Below are positions 63,865 to 64,000 of a stretch of DNA of 64,000 nucleotides, in pieces. The notes beneath the pieces were generated by a model. That model was not told the origin of the DNA. It made no database searches and saw only the letters and a list, made by a program, of their open reading frames with translations. Every line of letters starts with the position of its first letter. Within the stretch, counting starts at the first letter, position 1. The position numbers and the translations under genes were made by a program. The stretch is from Alteromonas sp. BMJM2. GTDB taxonomy: Bacteria; Pseudomonadota; Gammaproteobacteria; Enterobacterales; Alteromonadaceae. The stretch spans positions 148,445-212,444 of the forward strand of contig NZ_JAPVOT010000008.1 of the NCBI RefSeq assembly GCF_027257845.1, written 5' to 3'.

Positions 63865-64000
63865 CAATAGCGTTTTGATAATCATTGAGCCTCCTCCCTA
63901 TCAGCATAAACTAAGTTTATCCTAATAGGCGACCAAACCAAGGGAGAAAACTCAATGAACTTTTATACTAATACACATCCGTACTATTGTGGAATCGATC
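63865..64000 (+). mobile_element. IS110-family insertion sequence, left end, truncated by the window
   Basis: From 63955 the frame reads MNFYTNTHPYYCGID and continues past the edge; this is the usual N-terminus of IS110-family transposases (DEDD type), where the Asp of CGID is the first catalytic acid. AAGGGAG precedes the ATG. The 90 bp before it contain a hairpin CCTAT...ATAGG around the palindrome ATAAACTAAGTTTAT (63906-63920), and lie beside repeat copy B. The exact left end of the element cannot be fixed; in this family the end is not an inverted repeat. Confidence 0.7.
63955..64000 (+). CDS. IS110-family transposase, N-terminal fragment
   Basis: Only 15 codons are inside the window. 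The N-terminus YYCGID with a preceding short polar segment is a recognisable start of IS110/IS1111-type transposases. The fragment is too short for subgroup assignment. Confidence 0.65.
   Translation, partial: MNFYTNTHPYYCGID

Noticed and set aside
63266..63880. Firm call of integron attC sites
   Set aside because: Only the left RYYYAAC end of copy B fits. The right GTTRRRY partner is absent or poor in both copies and no integrase is visible, so the elements are reported as repeats only.

Overview
The window looks like a chromosomal segment of a marine gammaproteobacterium of the order Alteromonadales, most likely Alteromonas or a close relative. The basis is gene content (SIMPL-msrC-proQ-prc, yejK-yejL-yejM, an S8 protease with a GlyGly-CTERM tail, DUF6279 lipoprotein, TPR-containing response regulators) and protein similarity by eye, with no database search. 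Base composition is moderate. Almost all of it is ordinary, densely packed core genome with intact genes. No rRNA, tRNA, CRISPR array or prophage was recognised.

Layout. 1-2.6 kb: two sodium-coupled transporters (NhaC-type antiporter cut by the window edge, NSS-family symporter). 2.7-6.9 kb: a minus-strand run SIMPL protein, free-Met-sulfoxide reductase, a small acidic protein, ProQ and Prc. 7.3-9.6 kb: a serine/alanine-glyoxylate aminotransferase and a gamma-carbonic anhydrase, separated by a gap holding a probable small RNA. 9.7-13.3 kb: rlmJ, a eukaryotic-type protein kinase with an unassigned C-terminal half, and tesB, packed as one operon. 13.5-17.4 kb: branched-chain keto-acid dehydrogenase genes (E1a, E1b, E2). 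18-21.4 kb: a large secreted subtilase. 21.5-28.5 kb: rmuC, fumA, pabB, a CoA-type Nudix hydrolase, L-serine deaminase. 28.6-34 kb: cysB, a small histidine kinase, an anchored unknown protein, a LysR regulator divergent from a two-subunit CoA-transferase. 34-41.4 kb: DEAD-box helicase, EF-hand protein, trhO, an unknown protein, a receiver-TPR protein, a DUF6279 lipoprotein, pfkA. 41.5-48 kb: a LytS/LytTR two-component pair, a candidate 45-residue small protein, a DUF962 membrane protein, a PilZ protein, M61 and M23 peptidases. 48-53.7 kb: a double-PTPS protein, yejK, yejL, a shortened yejM, gmhB, rlmA. 53.9-59.1 kb: valine catabolism genes (hydrolase, acyl-CoA dehydrogenase, 3-hydroxyisobutyrate dehydrogenase) interrupted by a second receiver-TPR gene. 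59.2-62.6 kb: glutathione peroxidase, D-lactate dehydrogenase family, SOS-controlled umuDC. 62.6-64 kb: an accessory tail with a decayed PIN toxin beside an intact antitoxin, two copies of a structured repeat of about 85-89 bp around a small secreted protein, and the start of an IS110-family element.

How the genes fit together. The bkd genes at 13.5-17.4 kb make acyl-CoAs from branched-chain keto acids; the genes at 53.9-59.1 kb carry the valine branch onward to 3-hydroxyisobutyrate and its semialdehyde. The two loci have different candidate operators: an AATGAGGAA/TTCCTCATT inverted repeat before bkd, and a TTACGT/ACGTAA palindrome before the acyl-CoA dehydrogenase. Two receiver-TPR proteins and one small histidine kinase are scattered through the window and could form one signalling system, which is inference.

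The most promising leads are the orphan terminator with upstream hairpin near 8.9 kb (small RNA), the kinase with its unassigned C-terminal domain, the UmuD with Val-Gly in place of the usual cleavage dipeptide, the 45-residue ORF at 43.4-43.6 kb, and the structured repeats next to the IS110 end. All functional assignments rest on motif recognition by eye.
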